Shown: piece by piece, positions 36,818 through 46,164 of the stretch
How positions within the stretch are numbered: the first letter of the stretch is position 1
Layout: each line of letters begins with the position of its first letter
Assembly (NCBI RefSeq): GCF_014197105.1
Contig: NZ_JACIEV010000003.1
Coordinates: forward strand, 124,001 to 188,000
Source of the DNA: Sphingomonas jinjuensis
Lineage (GTDB): Bacteria > Pseudomonadota > Alphaproteobacteria > Sphingomonadales > Sphingomonadaceae
Length of the DNA stretch: 64,000 nt
Direction of reading: 5' to 3'
The notes under the pieces: model-generated
What the model was told of the DNA's origin: nothing
Seen by the model: only the letters and a program-made list of their open reading frames with translations
Databases searched by the model: none
Position numbers and translations under genes: made by a program

Positions 36818-38578
36818 TCAGACCAGTGCCTTGGCCTCGTCGTCCATTTCGCCCGACACTTCGTTCGCCTGGAGGATCATCTCCGTATGCGCGGCGCCCG
36901 ATGGGATCATCGGGAAGCAGTTGGCGAGCTTGGCGACGCGGCAGTCGACGACGACCGGGCCGTCATGGTCGAGCATCGCCTGGATGCCGTCGTCGAGCTC
37001 GCCCATCGTCTCGATGCGGATGCCCTTCCAGCCATAGGCTTCGGCGAGCTTTACGAAATCGGGCAGGCTGTCCGAATAGCTTTCGGCATAGCGCGAGGCA
37101 TAGGTCAGTTCCTGCCATTGGCGGACCATGCCCATATATTCGTTGTTCAGGATGAAGATCTTGACCGGCAGGCGATACTGGCTCGCGGTGCCGAGCTCCT
37201 GGATGTTCATCTGGATCGACGCCTCGCCCGCGATGTCGATGACGAGCGCATTGGGGTGGCCGAGCTGCGCGCCGATCGCGGCGGGCAGCCCATAGCCCAT
37301 CGTGCCGAGCCCGCCCGACGTCAGCCACTTGTTGGGCGCCTCGAAGCCGAAATGCTGCGCGGCCCACATCTGGTGCTGGCCGACCTCGGTGGTGATGATC
37401 GGGTTGCGGGCCGCGGTGGCATCGTGGAGCGCCCGGATCGCGCGCTGTGGCATGATCGCCTTGCCGTCCTCCGGAAAGTCGAGGCACTTGACCGCGCGCC
37501 AGCCGTCGATGCGGCGCGTCCATTCCGACAGGTCGGGCCGGGGGTGCTGGCGCGCCTTCCAGACATGGACCATGTCCTCGAGCGCGTGGCCGACGTCGGC
37601 GATGACGGCGAGGTCGACGCGGACGTTCTTGTTGATGCTCGACCGGTCGATGTCGATGTGGACCTTGCGGCTGTTCGGGCTGAACGCGTCGAGGCGACCC
37701 GTGACGCGATCATCGAAGCGCGAGCCGAGCGCGACGATCAGGTCGGCCTGGTTCATCGCCATATTGGCTTCGTAGGTGCCGTGCATGCCCAGCATCCCCA
37801 GCCACTGCGGCGAGGATGCGGGAAAGGCGCCGAGGCCCATCAGCGTCGAGGTGACCGGCGCGCCGGTCAGCCTGGCGAGCTCGCGCAGCAGCTGGCTGGC
37901 CGCCGGACCCGAATTGATGATGCCGCCGCCGGTGTAGAGGACCGGGCGCTCGGCCGCAGCGAGCAGGTCGACGACCGCCTCGATCTCCGACCGCTCGGCC
38001 TTGACGCGGGGGCGGTAGGTCTTGTGCTGGATCGGGCCGGGCTTGGCGTAGCGCGCGGTCGCGACCTGGACGTCCTTCGGGATGTCGACGACGACCGGGC
38101 CCGGGCGGCCGGCGGTGGCGATGTGAAATGCCTCGTAGATGACGCCGCCGAGCTTCGCTGGGTCCTTCACCAGATAATTATGCTTGGTGCAGTGGCGCGT
38201 GATGCCGACGGTATCCGCTTCCTGGAACGCGTCGGTGCCGATCAGCGCCGTTGGGACCTGGCCGGTGATGACGACCATCGGGATCGAATCGAGCAACGCG
38301 TCGGTGATGCCGGTGACGGCGTTGGTCGCGCCCGGACCCGAGGTGACGAGGACGACGCCCGGCTTCCCGGTCGAGCGGGCATAGCCTTCCGCGGCATGGG
38401 TCGCGGCCTGTTCGTGGCGGACGAGGATGTGGCGGATGCGGCCCGGCCCCTCCGGCTGGCGGAACAGCGCGTCATAAATCGGAAGGACCGCGCCGCCCGG
38501 GTAGCCGAAGATGACCTCCACGCCGAGGTCGCGCAGCGCCTGGACGAGGATGTCGGCTCCGCTCATTTCGGTCGTCAC
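36818..38578 (-). CDS. ilvB: Acetolactate synthase large subunit
   Basis: A 586-residue thiamine-diphosphate enzyme. The N-terminal domain has VEVIFGYPGGAVLPIYDALF with the catalytic Glu region downstream (RHEQAATHAAEGYARSTG). The cofactor-binding domain reads DIAGEASIQMNIQELGTA, with Glu in place of the usual Asp after Gly, then NNEYMGMVRQWQ. It makes acetolactate or acetohydroxybutyrate. GTG 38578 has AGGAA eight bases upstream; an in-frame ATG lies four codons in. It is first in ilvB-ilvN-ilvC. Confidence 0.95.
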   Translation of the reverse strand: MTTEMSGADILVQALRDLGVEVIFGYPGGAVLPIYDALFRQPEGPGRIRHILVRHEQAATHAAEGYARSTGKPGVVLVTSGPGATNAVTGITDALLDSIPMVVITGQVPTALIGTDAFQEADTVGITRHCTKHNYLVKDPAKLGGVIYEAFHIATAGRPGPVVVDIPKDVQVATARYAKPGPIQHKTYRPRVKAERSEIEAVVDLLAAAERPVLYTGGGIINSGPAASQLLRELARLTGAPVTSTLMGLGAFPASSPQWLGMLGMHGTYEANMAMNQADLIVALGSRFDDRVTGRLDAFSPNSRKVHIDIDRSSINKNVRVDLAVIADVGHALEDMVHVWKARQHPRPDLSEWTRRIDGWRAVKCLDFPEDGKAIMPQRAIRALHDATAARNPIITTEVGQHQMWAAQHFGFEAPNKWLTSGGLGTMGYGLPAAIGAQLGHPNALVIDIAGEASIQMNIQELGTASQYRLPVKIFILNNEYMGMVRQWQELTYASRYAESYSDSLPDFVKLAEAYGWKGIRIETMGELDDGIQAMLDHDGPVVVDCRVAKLANCFPMIPSGAAHTEMILQANEVSGEMDDEAKALV

Positions 38579-38637
38579 GTGTCGCTTCCTTTCGATGGAG
38601 TGGGGCGGGTAGTAGCTAGAAAAGTGCGCGTCAAGCG

Positions 38638-39555
38638 TTATTGGCGCAATAAAGTTACGATTTGCTGCAACGCGTCATCGGCGGTTTCGCATCGCGACCA
38701 GTTTTCCGGGGGTTGGTGGCGGAACCAGGTATATTGCCGCTTGGCATAGCGGCGCGTGTCGAGCGCCAGGCTCTCCAGCGCTTCCGATAGCGACATCCGG
38801 CCGGTCAGGTGATCGATCAGGGCCGACACGCCGATCGCACGCCGGGCGGGTGCATCCTCGCCTACGTCGCGACGGAGCATCAGTCCGGCGACCTCGTCGA
38901 TCGCGCCATCGGCGATCATCGCATCGGCGCGGGCGTTGATCCGTTCGTAGAGCAGCTCGCGATCGGGCAGCAGGATGGCGGCGGCGAGATCGACGTCGTT
39001 GGCGATCCCGCCCTCGCGCTGTTTCTGCCAATGGTGGATGGGCACGCCGGTCGAGCGGACGACCTCGAGCGCGCGGGCGACGCGAGCGCTGTCGTTGGGC
39101 GACAGGCGGGCGGCGGTGATCGAATCCTCGGCGCATAGCGCCCGGTGCGCCTCACCCACGGACATAGCGCGCACCTCGGCACGGATGTCGGGGACGATCG
39201 GCGGGACGGGGGCGATGCCGTGGAGCAGCGTGCGCAGGTACAGGCCGGTGCCGCCGACCAGGATCGGGAGCCGGCCGGCCATGATCGCCTCCGCCACCGC
39301 CGCCTTCGCCTCGTCGGACCAGCGGGCGGCGGAATAGCCGGTGTCGGCGGCGTCGATATGGCCGAACAGGCGGTGGGGAACGCGTTCCTCCTCCGCCTCC
39401 GAGGGGCGGGCGGTCAGGACGCGCAGGTCGGCGTAGACCTGGCTGGCGTCGGCATTGATGACGGTGCCGCCGGTTGCCTCCGCCAGCGCGATCGCGGCGG
39501 ACGACTTGCCGCTGGCGGTCGGCCCTGCGATGAGCGCGAGCTTAGGCCTGGACAT
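38638..39555 (-). CDS. miaA: tRNA dimethylallyltransferase
   Basis: A 305-residue MiaA. ALIAGPTASGKSSAAIALAE is the P-loop, INADASQVYADLRVLTARPS the substrate motif, GGTGLYLRTLLHG is conserved, and RRYAKRQYTWFRHQ ends the catalytic part. It adds a dimethylallyl group to A37 of tRNAs reading codons that begin with U. I start at ATG 39555; a GTG six bases upstream is also possible. It diverges from serB with about 42 bases between starts. Confidence 0.93.
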   Translation of the reverse strand: MSRPKLALIAGPTASGKSSAAIALAEATGGTVINADASQVYADLRVLTARPSEAEEERVPHRLFGHIDAADTGYSAARWSDEAKAAVAEAIMAGRLPILVGGTGLYLRTLLHGIAPVPPIVPDIRAEVRAMSVGEAHRALCAEDSITAARLSPNDSARVARALEVVRSTGVPIHHWQKQREGGIANDVDLAAAILLPDRELLYERINARADAMIADGAIDEVAGLMLRRDVGEDAPARRAIGVSALIDHLTGRMSLSEALESLALDTRRYAKRQYTWFRHQPPENWSRCETADDALQQIVTLLRQ

Positions 39556-39597
39556 CGTCACGTCCGCGCCTCGGCGTTTGCAACGGGGGGAAGCTGG

Positions 39598-40479
39598 TTG
39601 TTCATTGCGACCTTGATAGCATCGGATCGGCTGGGTGCGGGCGATTTGTCGGATGCCGGCGATCGGCTTGCTGCGGCAGGCTGCAGCCCGAGCAGAAGTG
39701 CTTGGATCGATGCGGAAAAAGCCGCGGACATCGTCTTCGCGATGGCGCCCAACGCCGCGCGGGCGACGCTGGAGGGGGCGTTCCTTGGCGTCGATGTCGT
39801 GGTTCAGCGGCTGGCGGAACGCGAAAAGCGGCTGATCGTCGCCGACATGGATTCGACGATGATCACGGTCGAGTGCATCGACGAGCTTGCCGATTATGCG
39901 GGAATCAAGGCCGAGGTTTCAGCGGTGACCGAGGCGGCGATGCGCGGCGAACTCGACTTCGCCGGCGCGCTCGATGCGCGGGTCGCGCTGCTGAAGGGCA
40001 TGGACGAGGGCGTGATCGAACGTTGCCTGGCCGAGCGGGTGCGGATCATGCCGGGGGCAGAAGCGCTGGTGAAGACGGTGCGCGCGCGTGGTGGTCATGC
40101 GGTGCTGGTGTCGGGCGGCTTCACGCGCTTCGCCGAGCCGGTGGCAGCACGGATCGGCTTCGACCGGGCAATCGCGAACGAGTTGTTGGTCGAGGATGGC
40201 AAGCTGACGGGCACGGTGGCGAAACCGCTCGTCGATGCGGATACGAAGCTGCGGACGCTGGAGGTGATGACCGCGACGCTGAACCTGTCGCCCGACCAGG
40301 TGATGGCGGTGGGCGATGGCGCGAACGACCTGCCGATGATCCGCGCGGCGGGGCTGGGCGTCGCCTATCACGCCAAACCCATCGTCGCGGCGGCAGCGGG
40401 CGCGCGGGTCGATCATGGCGACCTGACGACGCTGCTGTACGCTCAGGGGATCGCGCGGCGGGACTGGGTGCTAGGCTGA
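39598..40479 (+). CDS. serB: Phosphoserine phosphatase
   Basis: A 293-residue HAD phosphatase. LIVADMDSTMITVECIDELA holds motif I, LVSGGFTRFAEPVAARIGF motif II, and VMAVGDGANDLPMIRAAGLG motif IV. The first 75 residues form the small N-terminal domain. It makes serine from phosphoserine. The TTG start at 39598 (MFIATLIASDRLG) follows GGGGGGAAG and matches the family N-terminus; no ATG is in place. Confidence 0.93.
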   Translation: MFIATLIASDRLGAGDLSDAGDRLAAAGCSPSRSAWIDAEKAADIVFAMAPNAARATLEGAFLGVDVVVQRLAEREKRLIVADMDSTMITVECIDELADYAGIKAEVSAVTEAAMRGELDFAGALDARVALLKGMDEGVIERCLAERVRIMPGAEALVKTVRARGGHAVLVSGGFTRFAEPVAARIGFDRAIANELLVEDGKLTGTVAKPLVDADTKLRTLEVMTATLNLSPDQVMAVGDGANDLPMIRAAGLGVAYHAKPIVAAAAGARVDHGDLTTLLYAQGIARRDWVLG

Positions 40480-40574
40480 TCGCCATCGATGATTGCCATT
40501 TCGCCAACGTGTTAACCAGTCCTTAGAAGCCTGCATCCTACCTCAGCTTTCGAATAGCGGAGGTTTGAACAGCA

Positions 40575-41306
40575 ATGCGCGTTCTTGCGATGGCGTCGCA
40601 GAAGGGCGGCTCGGGGAAGACCACCCTGTCCGGACACCTTGCCGTCCAGGCCCAGCGGGCCGGACACGGGCCGGTCGTGCTGATCGACATCGATCCTCAG
40701 GGGTCGCTGGCCGATTGGTGGAACGAACGGACCGACGAATATCCTGCCTTCGCGCAGACGACGGTGGCGCGGCTCGCGTCCGACCTCGACCTGCTGCGGC
40801 AACAGGGATTCAAGCTGGCGGTGATCGACACCCCGCCCGCGATCACGATGGCGATCCAGAGCGTCATCAACGTCGCCGAGCTGGTGATCGTGCCGACCCG
40901 ACCCAGCCCGCACGACCTGCGCGCCGTCGGCGCCACGGTCGACCTGTGCGACCGTGCGGGCAAGTCGCTTATCTTCGTCGTCAATGCGGCGACGCCCAAG
41001 GCGCGGATCACCTCCGATGCGGCGATCGCGCTGTCGCAGCACGGCACGGTGGCACCGGTCACGATCCACCAGCGCACCGATTTCGCCGCATCGATGATCG
41101 ACGGCCGCACCGTCATGGAATGCGAGCCCAACGGCAAGTCGGCGCAGGAAGTCGGCGAATTGTGGACCTATATCGCGGGCAAGCTGGAAAAGAATTTCCG
41201 CCGTACCGTGTTCCACGCACCGACGCCGACGCTCGGTGCGGGGCCCGGCACCGGCTTTGCGCCGCGTCCGGCCCATGGCGGCTTCGGCCGCCGCGTCGTC
41301 GGTTAA
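40575..41306 (+). CDS. ParA family ATPase
   Basis: A 243-residue ParA/MinD-type ATPase. MASQKGGSGKTTLSGHLAVQ is the deviant Walker A, LIDIDPQGSLADWW the switch region, and VIDTPPAITMAIQSVINVAE Walker B. The C-terminal 35 residues are Gly/Pro/Phe-rich and disordered. It is too short and lacks a DNA-binding head for a chromosomal Soj next to parB; no parB or gidB is near. It is first of a cassette with an RHH-like and a SPOR protein, which suggests positioning of an envelope or chromosome-linked cargo. It starts 95 bases after serB; the ribosome site is GGAGG. Confidence 0.9.
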   Translation: MRVLAMASQKGGSGKTTLSGHLAVQAQRAGHGPVVLIDIDPQGSLADWWNERTDEYPAFAQTTVARLASDLDLLRQQGFKLAVIDTPPAITMAIQSVINVAELVIVPTRPSPHDLRAVGATVDLCDRAGKSLIFVVNAATPKARITSDAAIALSQHGTVAPVTIHQRTDFAASMIDGRTVMECEPNGKSAQEVGELWTYIAGKLEKNFRRTVFHAPTPTLGAGPGTGFAPRPAHGGFGRRVVG

Positions 41307-41318
41307 GGAGCAAGGGAC

Positions 41319-41873
41319 ATGCCCGACAAGGGACTCGCTTCCCTCAGTTCGTCGCTGCTGGCCCGCAAGGGGCAAGCCAGGCCGGCGATGCGTAGCCAGG
41401 GATTCGCCGGCTTTTCCTCGACGTCGCTCGAGGATCTCGGCTGGAACGACATGGGCACGGCTGAGCCGGTTCGCGCGCCGGCCACGGTGCTGCCGATCCA
41501 GCTGCCGGAACCGCCCGCCGACGTGGTGTCTTTCGATACCGAGCCGGCGCACGAATCCTATGAAGGCGACATTCCGCCGGTGCTGCTCCAGCGCGAGGCG
41601 CTCAACGCATCGCTGACGATCCCGCCGCCCGTGAAGAGCGTGTCGGTGGCGACGGCGCAGCGTCTGAAGCGCGAGACGGCGCATGCCGGCAAGGCCGCCT
41701 TCACCCTGCGTGTCGATGCCGAGCGGCACCTGAAGCTGCGCATCGCCAGCGCGATCACCAATCGATCGTCGCAGGATCTGGTGACCGAGGCGCTCGACGC
41801 GCTGGTCGGTGCCATCGCCGAGGTAGAAGCGCTGGTGGCCCAACTGCCGCGTACCAAGGCGCAAAAACGGTGA
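41319..41873 (+). CDS. Ribbon-helix-helix-like protein, partner of the ParA ATPase
   Basis: A 184-residue protein, disordered for its first 120 residues (Ser/Ala/Pro-rich, ARKGQARPAMRSQGFAGFSS and so on). The C-terminal part looks like a ribbon-helix-helix: KAAFTLRVDAERHLKLRIAS (strand and helix 1) and ITNRSSQDLVTEALDALVGA (turn and helix 2). I do not recognise a named family. Twelve bases after the ParA gene, it may act as its DNA-binding or activating partner, as small RHH proteins do in some plasmid ParA systems. That is inference. Confidence 0.75.
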   Translation: MPDKGLASLSSSLLARKGQARPAMRSQGFAGFSSTSLEDLGWNDMGTAEPVRAPATVLPIQLPEPPADVVSFDTEPAHESYEGDIPPVLLQREALNASLTIPPPVKSVSVATAQRLKRETAHAGKAAFTLRVDAERHLKLRIASAITNRSSQDLVTEALDALVGAIAEVEALVAQLPRTKAQKR

Positions 41874-41884
41874 GGACGGACGCG

Positions 41885-43201
41885 ATGGCCAGGATCATTT
41901 TCTCGCTCGGGCTGACGACGCTCGTCGTCGCCGGGTCGGTCGGCTCGACCCCGATCAACGCGGTCGAGCCGGTCAGCAAGGAGGCGCGCAAGGATGCCGC
42001 CGCCGCTGCGAGCCGCGCCGACAAGGCGCTGGTGCGGGGAGACATGATCGCGGCGATCGCCTTTGCCGAGGCTGCCGTGCGATTGTCGCCGCAGTCGGCG
42101 GATTATCGGATGACGCTGGCGCAGGGCTATCTGCGCGCCGGCCGCTTCGCGTCGGCGCGGCAGGCGTTCGCCGACGTCAACCAGCTGCGCCCCGGCAGCG
42201 CCAAGGCAGCGCTGAACCTGGCGCTGGCGCAGATCGCGACCGGCGATATCGAGGGGGCGCGGGCGACGCTGGCGCAGAACGCCGGCCTGATCCCCGTGCG
42301 CGACCTGGGACTGGCGGTAGCGCTGGCGGGTGATCCCGCGGGTGCGGTGGCGATGCTGAGCGAGGCGGCGAAGAAGCCGGGCGCGGACGCGAAGCTGCGG
42401 CAGAATTTGGCGCTGAGCCTGGCGCTGGCCGGCCAGTGGCACGGCGCGCGACTGGTGGCATCGGCGGACATGTCGCCGGCCGACGTCGACCAGCGGATGG
42501 AAGACTGGGCCGCCTTCGCCCAGCCGACCGCGGTGTCGGACCAGGTCGCGACGCTGCTCGGCGTCCGCGCGGCCAGCGACTCGGGGCAGCCGGCGGTGCT
42601 CGCGCTGACCGCGCCGCTCCATGTCGTCGCGGCACCGATCGCGACCCCGGTGGCGGCGCCGACGCCGGCGCCTGAGCCGGCGGTGCTGGTGCAGCCCGAG
42701 CCGATCCGTCCGCCGCTATTGCTCGCGGTGCCCGCCATGCCGATGGTGGTGGCGGTGACGCCGCCCACCGCGCCGCTGGTCGCGGCCCCCTCGGTGGTGC
42801 CGGTCGTCGCCTCGGTGCGCTGGGGCGCTCGGCGTGAGGTGGTGCAGCCGCTGCCGGTGCTCAGCGCGACGCGTGCCGTCGGCCGGGTCGCTGCGGCATC
42901 GGCGCCGGCGGCGAAGGGCGACTGGTATATCCAGCTCGGCGCCTATGACAGCCCGGCGGTCGCGCGGGCGAAGTGGGAGCGCTTGAAGCGGCGCTATGCG
43001 GCATTCTCGGCCTATCAGCCGATGGGCGCCAGCGTGCGCAGCCGCGACGGATCCTTCTATCGCCTGTCGGTCGGCGGACTGACTCGGCGTGACGCTGCGG
43101 CGATCTGCGGGCGCTATCGGACGAAGGGCGGATCGTGCTTCGTGCGCCGCGGCACCGGCGACCAGGCCGCGGTCTGGACGCGCTATTCGTCCAAGGGGTG
43201 A
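41885..43201 (+). CDS. TPR and SPOR domain exported protein
   Basis: A 438-residue protein. An N-terminal hydrophobic segment (MARIIFSLGLTTLVVAGSVG) precedes helical repeats of TPR type (residues about 35-190: AIAFAEAAVRLSPQSADYRM, LAQGYLRAGRFASARQAFAD), a long Pro/Ala/Val-rich linker (about 215-340) and a C-terminal SPOR domain (GDWYIQLGAYDSPAVARAKW to RRGTGDQ). SPOR domains bind peptidoglycan stripped of side peptides at division sites. It likely sits in the periplasm, anchored or secreted. A GTG at 41870 is an alternative start that would overlap the previous gene. Third gene of the ParA cassette. Confidence 0.85.
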   Translation: MARIIFSLGLTTLVVAGSVGSTPINAVEPVSKEARKDAAAAASRADKALVRGDMIAAIAFAEAAVRLSPQSADYRMTLAQGYLRAGRFASARQAFADVNQLRPGSAKAALNLALAQIATGDIEGARATLAQNAGLIPVRDLGLAVALAGDPAGAVAMLSEAAKKPGADAKLRQNLALSLALAGQWHGARLVASADMSPADVDQRMEDWAAFAQPTAVSDQVATLLGVRAASDSGQPAVLALTAPLHVVAAPIATPVAAPTPAPEPAVLVQPEPIRPPLLLAVPAMPMVVAVTPPTAPLVAAPSVVPVVASVRWGARREVVQPLPVLSATRAVGRVAAASAPAAKGDWYIQLGAYDSPAVARAKWERLKRRYAAFSAYQPMGASVRSRDGSFYRLSVGGLTRRDAAAICGRYRTKGGSCFVRRGTGDQAAVWTRYSSKG

Positions 43202-43240
43202 TCGCCACCCGATCCTCCCCCCCCTGATGCGGGCGGATAG

Positions 43241-44449
43241 CTAGGCGGTGACTTCGCGGCCGCCCTTCCACACGCGAAGGACGCGGCCTTCGACGGGCAG
43301 GCCGGCAAAGGGCGTATTGCCGGCGCTGGCGAAGGCGTCGGCGTCGATCCGCCACGGTGCGGCGGGATCGAAGAGCAACAGGTCGGCGGGCTTGCCGACC
43401 TGAAGCGTGCCGGCGTCGATGCCGAGTACTGCCGCGGGATTGGCCGCGACCAGCGCGAACAGGCGCTCCATCGGGAGCAGGCCGTCGCGCACCAGAATCA
43501 GCGACAGCGCCAGCAGCGTCTCTGCCCCCGCCATGCCGGGTGCCGAATCGGCGAAGGGCAGGCGCTTCGCCTCGGGGCCTTGCGGATCGTGGCCCGAGGC
43601 GATGACGTCGATCGTGCCGTCGGCGATCGCGGCTCGGGCGGCCTGGCGATCGGCCTCGCTGCGTAACGGCGGCGAGAGGTGGGCGAAGGTGCGATAGTCG
43701 CTCATCGCGATGTCGCTGAGGTGGAGATGCGCCGGGGTGATGCCGCAGGTGACCGCGACGCCGCGACGCTTGGCGGCGCGGACGAGATCGAGCGCCGCAG
43801 CGGTCGTGACCTGGCGCAGGTGAAGGCGAGCACCGGTCTCCTCCGCCAGCATCAGGTCGCGGGCCACCGCCAGCGCCTCGGCGGCGGCGGGGGCGGCGGG
43901 GAGGCCGAGCCGAGTTGCCGTCTCGCCGCTGGTCGCGACGGCGCCGCGAGTGAGCCCGCCGTCCTCGGCATGGGCGATCACGGTCAGGCCGAGCCCGGCG
44001 GCATAGGCAAGGACACGCGCCATCACGCCTGAATCGGCGATCCAGCCACGCCCGGTGCCGACCGCGCGCGCCCCGGCGGCACGGCAGGTCGCCATCTCGG
44101 CGAGGTCGGTGCCGGCGAGACCGCGAGTGGCGGCGGCGATCGGGTGGATCCACAGGTCCGGCCGGCCGACGAGCGCGGCGCGCTGGACGATACCGGGATC
44201 GTCGAGCACCGGCGCCTGATCGGGCATCAGCCCGACGCGGACGATGCCCCCGGCGCGACAGGCGCGGGCATCGGCCGCGAACACGCCGAGGTCGACGAGC
44301 GCGGGCGCGAGGTGGCGGCCGCGGCAGTCGATCGTCTCCGCCCCTGCCGACACCGCGTCGACGATGACGCCGTCCGCGACCAGCAGGTCGCCGGTGCGGG
44401 TGCCGGCGACGGGGCAGACGATCGTCGCGTTGACGAAGCGATAGTTCAT
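43241..44449 (-). CDS. Dihydroorotase homologue lacking metal ligands (PyrC' type)
   Basis: A 402-residue amidohydrolase-fold protein of the dihydroorotase family. The usual HxH motif after the first barrel strand is absent: the segment reads [16 protein letters not shown]. The late Asp motif is altered ([15 protein letters not shown]), although HAEDGGL and HLHLSD remain. ATG 44449 overlaps the pyrB stop (ATGA). In Pseudomonas and relatives an inactive PyrC' of this type is a structural partner of aspartate transcarbamoylase. I expect the same here, with the active enzyme elsewhere in the genome. Confidence 0.85.
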   Translation of the reverse strand: MNYRFVNATIVCPVAGTRTGDLLVADGVIVDAVSAGAETIDCRGRHLAPALVDLGVFAADARACRAGGIVRVGLMPDQAPVLDDPGIVQRAALVGRPDLWIHPIAAATRGLAGTDLAEMATCRAAGARAVGTGRGWIADSGVMARVLAYAAGLGLTVIAHAEDGGLTRGAVATSGETATRLGLPAAPAAAEALAVARDLMLAEETGARLHLRQVTTAAALDLVRAAKRRGVAVTCGITPAHLHLSDIAMSDYRTFAHLSPPLRSEADRQAARAAIADGTIDVIASGHDPQGPEAKRLPFADSAPGMAGAETLLALSLILVRDGLLPMERLFALVAANPAAVLGIDAGTLQVGKPADLLLFDPAAPWRIDADAFASAGNTPFAGLPVEGRVLRVWKGGREVTA

Positions 44450-45435
44450 GCCCAGCCCTCCACGCCGCGCGCTTGGCGGGTCAGGACGTCGAGGCAGGCC
44501 ATGCGGACGGCGACGCCCATTTCGACCTGCTCGGTGATGGCGGACTGAATGCCGTCGGCCACCGACGAGTCGATCTCGACGCCGCGGTTCATCGGCCCGG
44601 GATGCATCACCAGCGCGCCAGGCTGCGCGCGCTTCAGCCGCTCCGGCGTCAGCCCGTAGAGCGTGCGATATTCGCGGGTCGAGGGGATGTAGCCGCCCGC
44701 CATCCGCTCGTTCTGGACGCGCAGCATCATGACGACGTCGGCGCCTTCGAGCGCTTCGTCGAAATCGATGAAAGCGGTGACGCCGGTGCGCTCGATCGCG
44801 GCGGGCATCAGCGTCGGCGGCGCGCACACGCGCACCTCGGCGGCGAGCGCGGTGAGCGCCAGGATGTTCGAGCGCGCGACGCGGCTGTGGAGCACGTCGC
44901 CGCAGATCACGACGCGCTGGTTGACGATGGTGCCGCGGCGGCGGCGGATCGTCAGCGCGTCGAGCAGCGCCTGCGTCGGATGCTCGTGCCAGCCGTCGCC
45001 GGCGTTGAGCACGGGGCAGCCGACCTTGTCCGCGATCAGCCGCACCGCGCCCGACGAGCCATGGCGGATGACGATGACGTCGGCGCGCATCGCGTTGAGC
45101 GTCTGCGCGGTGTCGATCAGCGTCTCGCCCTTCTTCACCGACGATTGGGCGGCGTGCATGTTGACGACATCGGCGCCGAGCCGCTTTCCCGCGATCTCGA
45201 ACGACAGCAGCGTGCGGGTGCTATTCTCGAAGAAGGCATTGATCTGGGTGAGGCCGGCCAGTCGCTTGTCGGGCGCGGCATGCGCGCGGTTCGCCTCCAC
45301 CCATCCTTCCGCCTCGTCGAGGAGGAAGGTGATCTCGTGCGGCTGGAGGCCGTCAATTCCGGTGAGGTGGCGGTGCGGGAAGACGGCACCCCCGGCGATG
45401 AGGGTGGCGGGGCGGTGGTCCGAAGCGGTTGGCAT
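44446..45435 (-). CDS. pyrB: Aspartate carbamoyltransferase catalytic chain
   Basis: A 329-residue enzyme. [20 protein letters not shown] is the carbamoyl-phosphate motif, [20 protein letters not shown] the second ligand region, and [20 protein letters not shown] the aspartate-binding loop. It makes carbamoyl aspartate in pyrimidine synthesis. I start at ATG 45435; upstream in-frame codons (to 45483) look non-coding. The N-terminal extension (about 20 residues) is usual in PyrB enzymes that work with PyrC'. Confidence 0.95.
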   Translation of the reverse strand: MPTASDHRPATLIAGGAVFPHRHLTGIDGLQPHEITFLLDEAEGWVEANRAHAAPDKRLAGLTQINAFFENSTRTLLSFEIAGKRLGADVVNMHAAQSSVKKGETLIDTAQTLNAMRADVIVIRHGSSGAVRLIADKVGCPVLNAGDGWHEHPTQALLDALTIRRRRGTIVNQRVVICGDVLHSRVARSNILALTALAAEVRVCAPPTLMPAAIERTGVTAFIDFDEALEGADVVMMLRVQNERMAGGYIPSTREYRTLYGLTPERLKRAQPGALVMHPGPMNRGVEIDSSVADGIQSAITEQVEMGVAVRMACLDVLTRQARGVEGWA

Positions 45436-45633
45436 CGAGGGTGCCCGGTAGCGGGGCGGGGGCTTGGGGGCAAGCGGGGGCAATTCTAGATCTCAGTAAG
45501 CTGACTTACCGGGTGGCGAACTGGCGGGCTGAGGGGTGCCGATCGTCGATGCTGAAGAAGGAAGTGTCGGTGTTCGACGCTGACGATACATTCCGTTCAC
45601 CATCGCCCCATTTTATGAAGGGATGTGAGGTTC

Positions 45634-46092
45634 ATGCTTCTGTTGTTTGCTGCGATCGCTTCATCATCGCCAGGCCAAGTCAGGGACTTGTCCTGGCTGG
45701 CCGGTCATTGGTCGGAATGCTCGTCGCGCGGCGTGACATCCGAAACCTGGACCGACGCGCGCGGCGGCGTGATGTTGGGTGTCAGCAAGGCCATCCGCGC
45801 CGGTCGTACCGACTGGGAATCGATGCGGATCGACACGGACGCGGAGGGCGTCGCTCTTTTCGCTAGTCCCAAGGGACAGCCGTCGAAGCGCTTTCGCGCC
45901 ACATCCATCGCTGCCGGCTATGCCGTCTTCGAAAATACCGGCCACGACTTCCCCCAGCGCGTCATTTATACAAGGCGGGAAGATCGCCTCGTCGGCCGGA
46001 TCGAGGGGACGATCAATGGTGAACCCAGATCGATAGAATGGCATTACCGCGCCGTGGCTCTCAACGACGTCTGCCCGGTTGCGACGCCTTGA
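45634..46092 (+). CDS. DUF6265-like small exported protein
   Basis: A 152-residue protein. A short signal-like start (MLLLFAAIASSSPGQ) precedes LSWLAGHWSECSSRGVTSET, GGVMLGVSKAIRAGRTDWES, YAVFENTGHDFPQRVIYTRR and RIEGTINGEPRSIEWHYR. This pattern (LAGxW near the start, NxxHDFPQRxxY later) is that of the DUF6265 family; function unknown, possibly a lipocalin-like barrel. A GTG at 45625 is an alternative start. It is a single gene with no clear operon partner. Confidence 0.75.
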   Translation: MLLLFAAIASSSPGQVRDLSWLAGHWSECSSRGVTSETWTDARGGVMLGVSKAIRAGRTDWESMRIDTDAEGVALFASPKGQPSKRFRATSIAAGYAVFENTGHDFPQRVIYTRREDRLVGRIEGTINGEPRSIEWHYRAVALNDVCPVATP

Positions 46093-46164
46093 TCCAGGCC
46101 GGCGGTTGCTGAGGCAAAAAAGCGGTAAGCCGGCTGCTCCAGCGATACGGCCTACGCTGATCGG

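Noticed and set aside
40575..41873. ParA plus RHH protein as an integrated plasmid partition system or toxin-antitoxin pair
   Set aside because: No rep gene, parS-like iterons or integrase nearby; the third gene is an envelope protein, the ATPase is not a toxin, and base composition does not differ from neighbours by eye.
45496..45510. Short inverted repeat GTAAG-CTGA-CTTAC upstream of the DUF6265 gene as an operator
   Set aside because: Only five bases per arm; expected by chance at this length and without a second copy.
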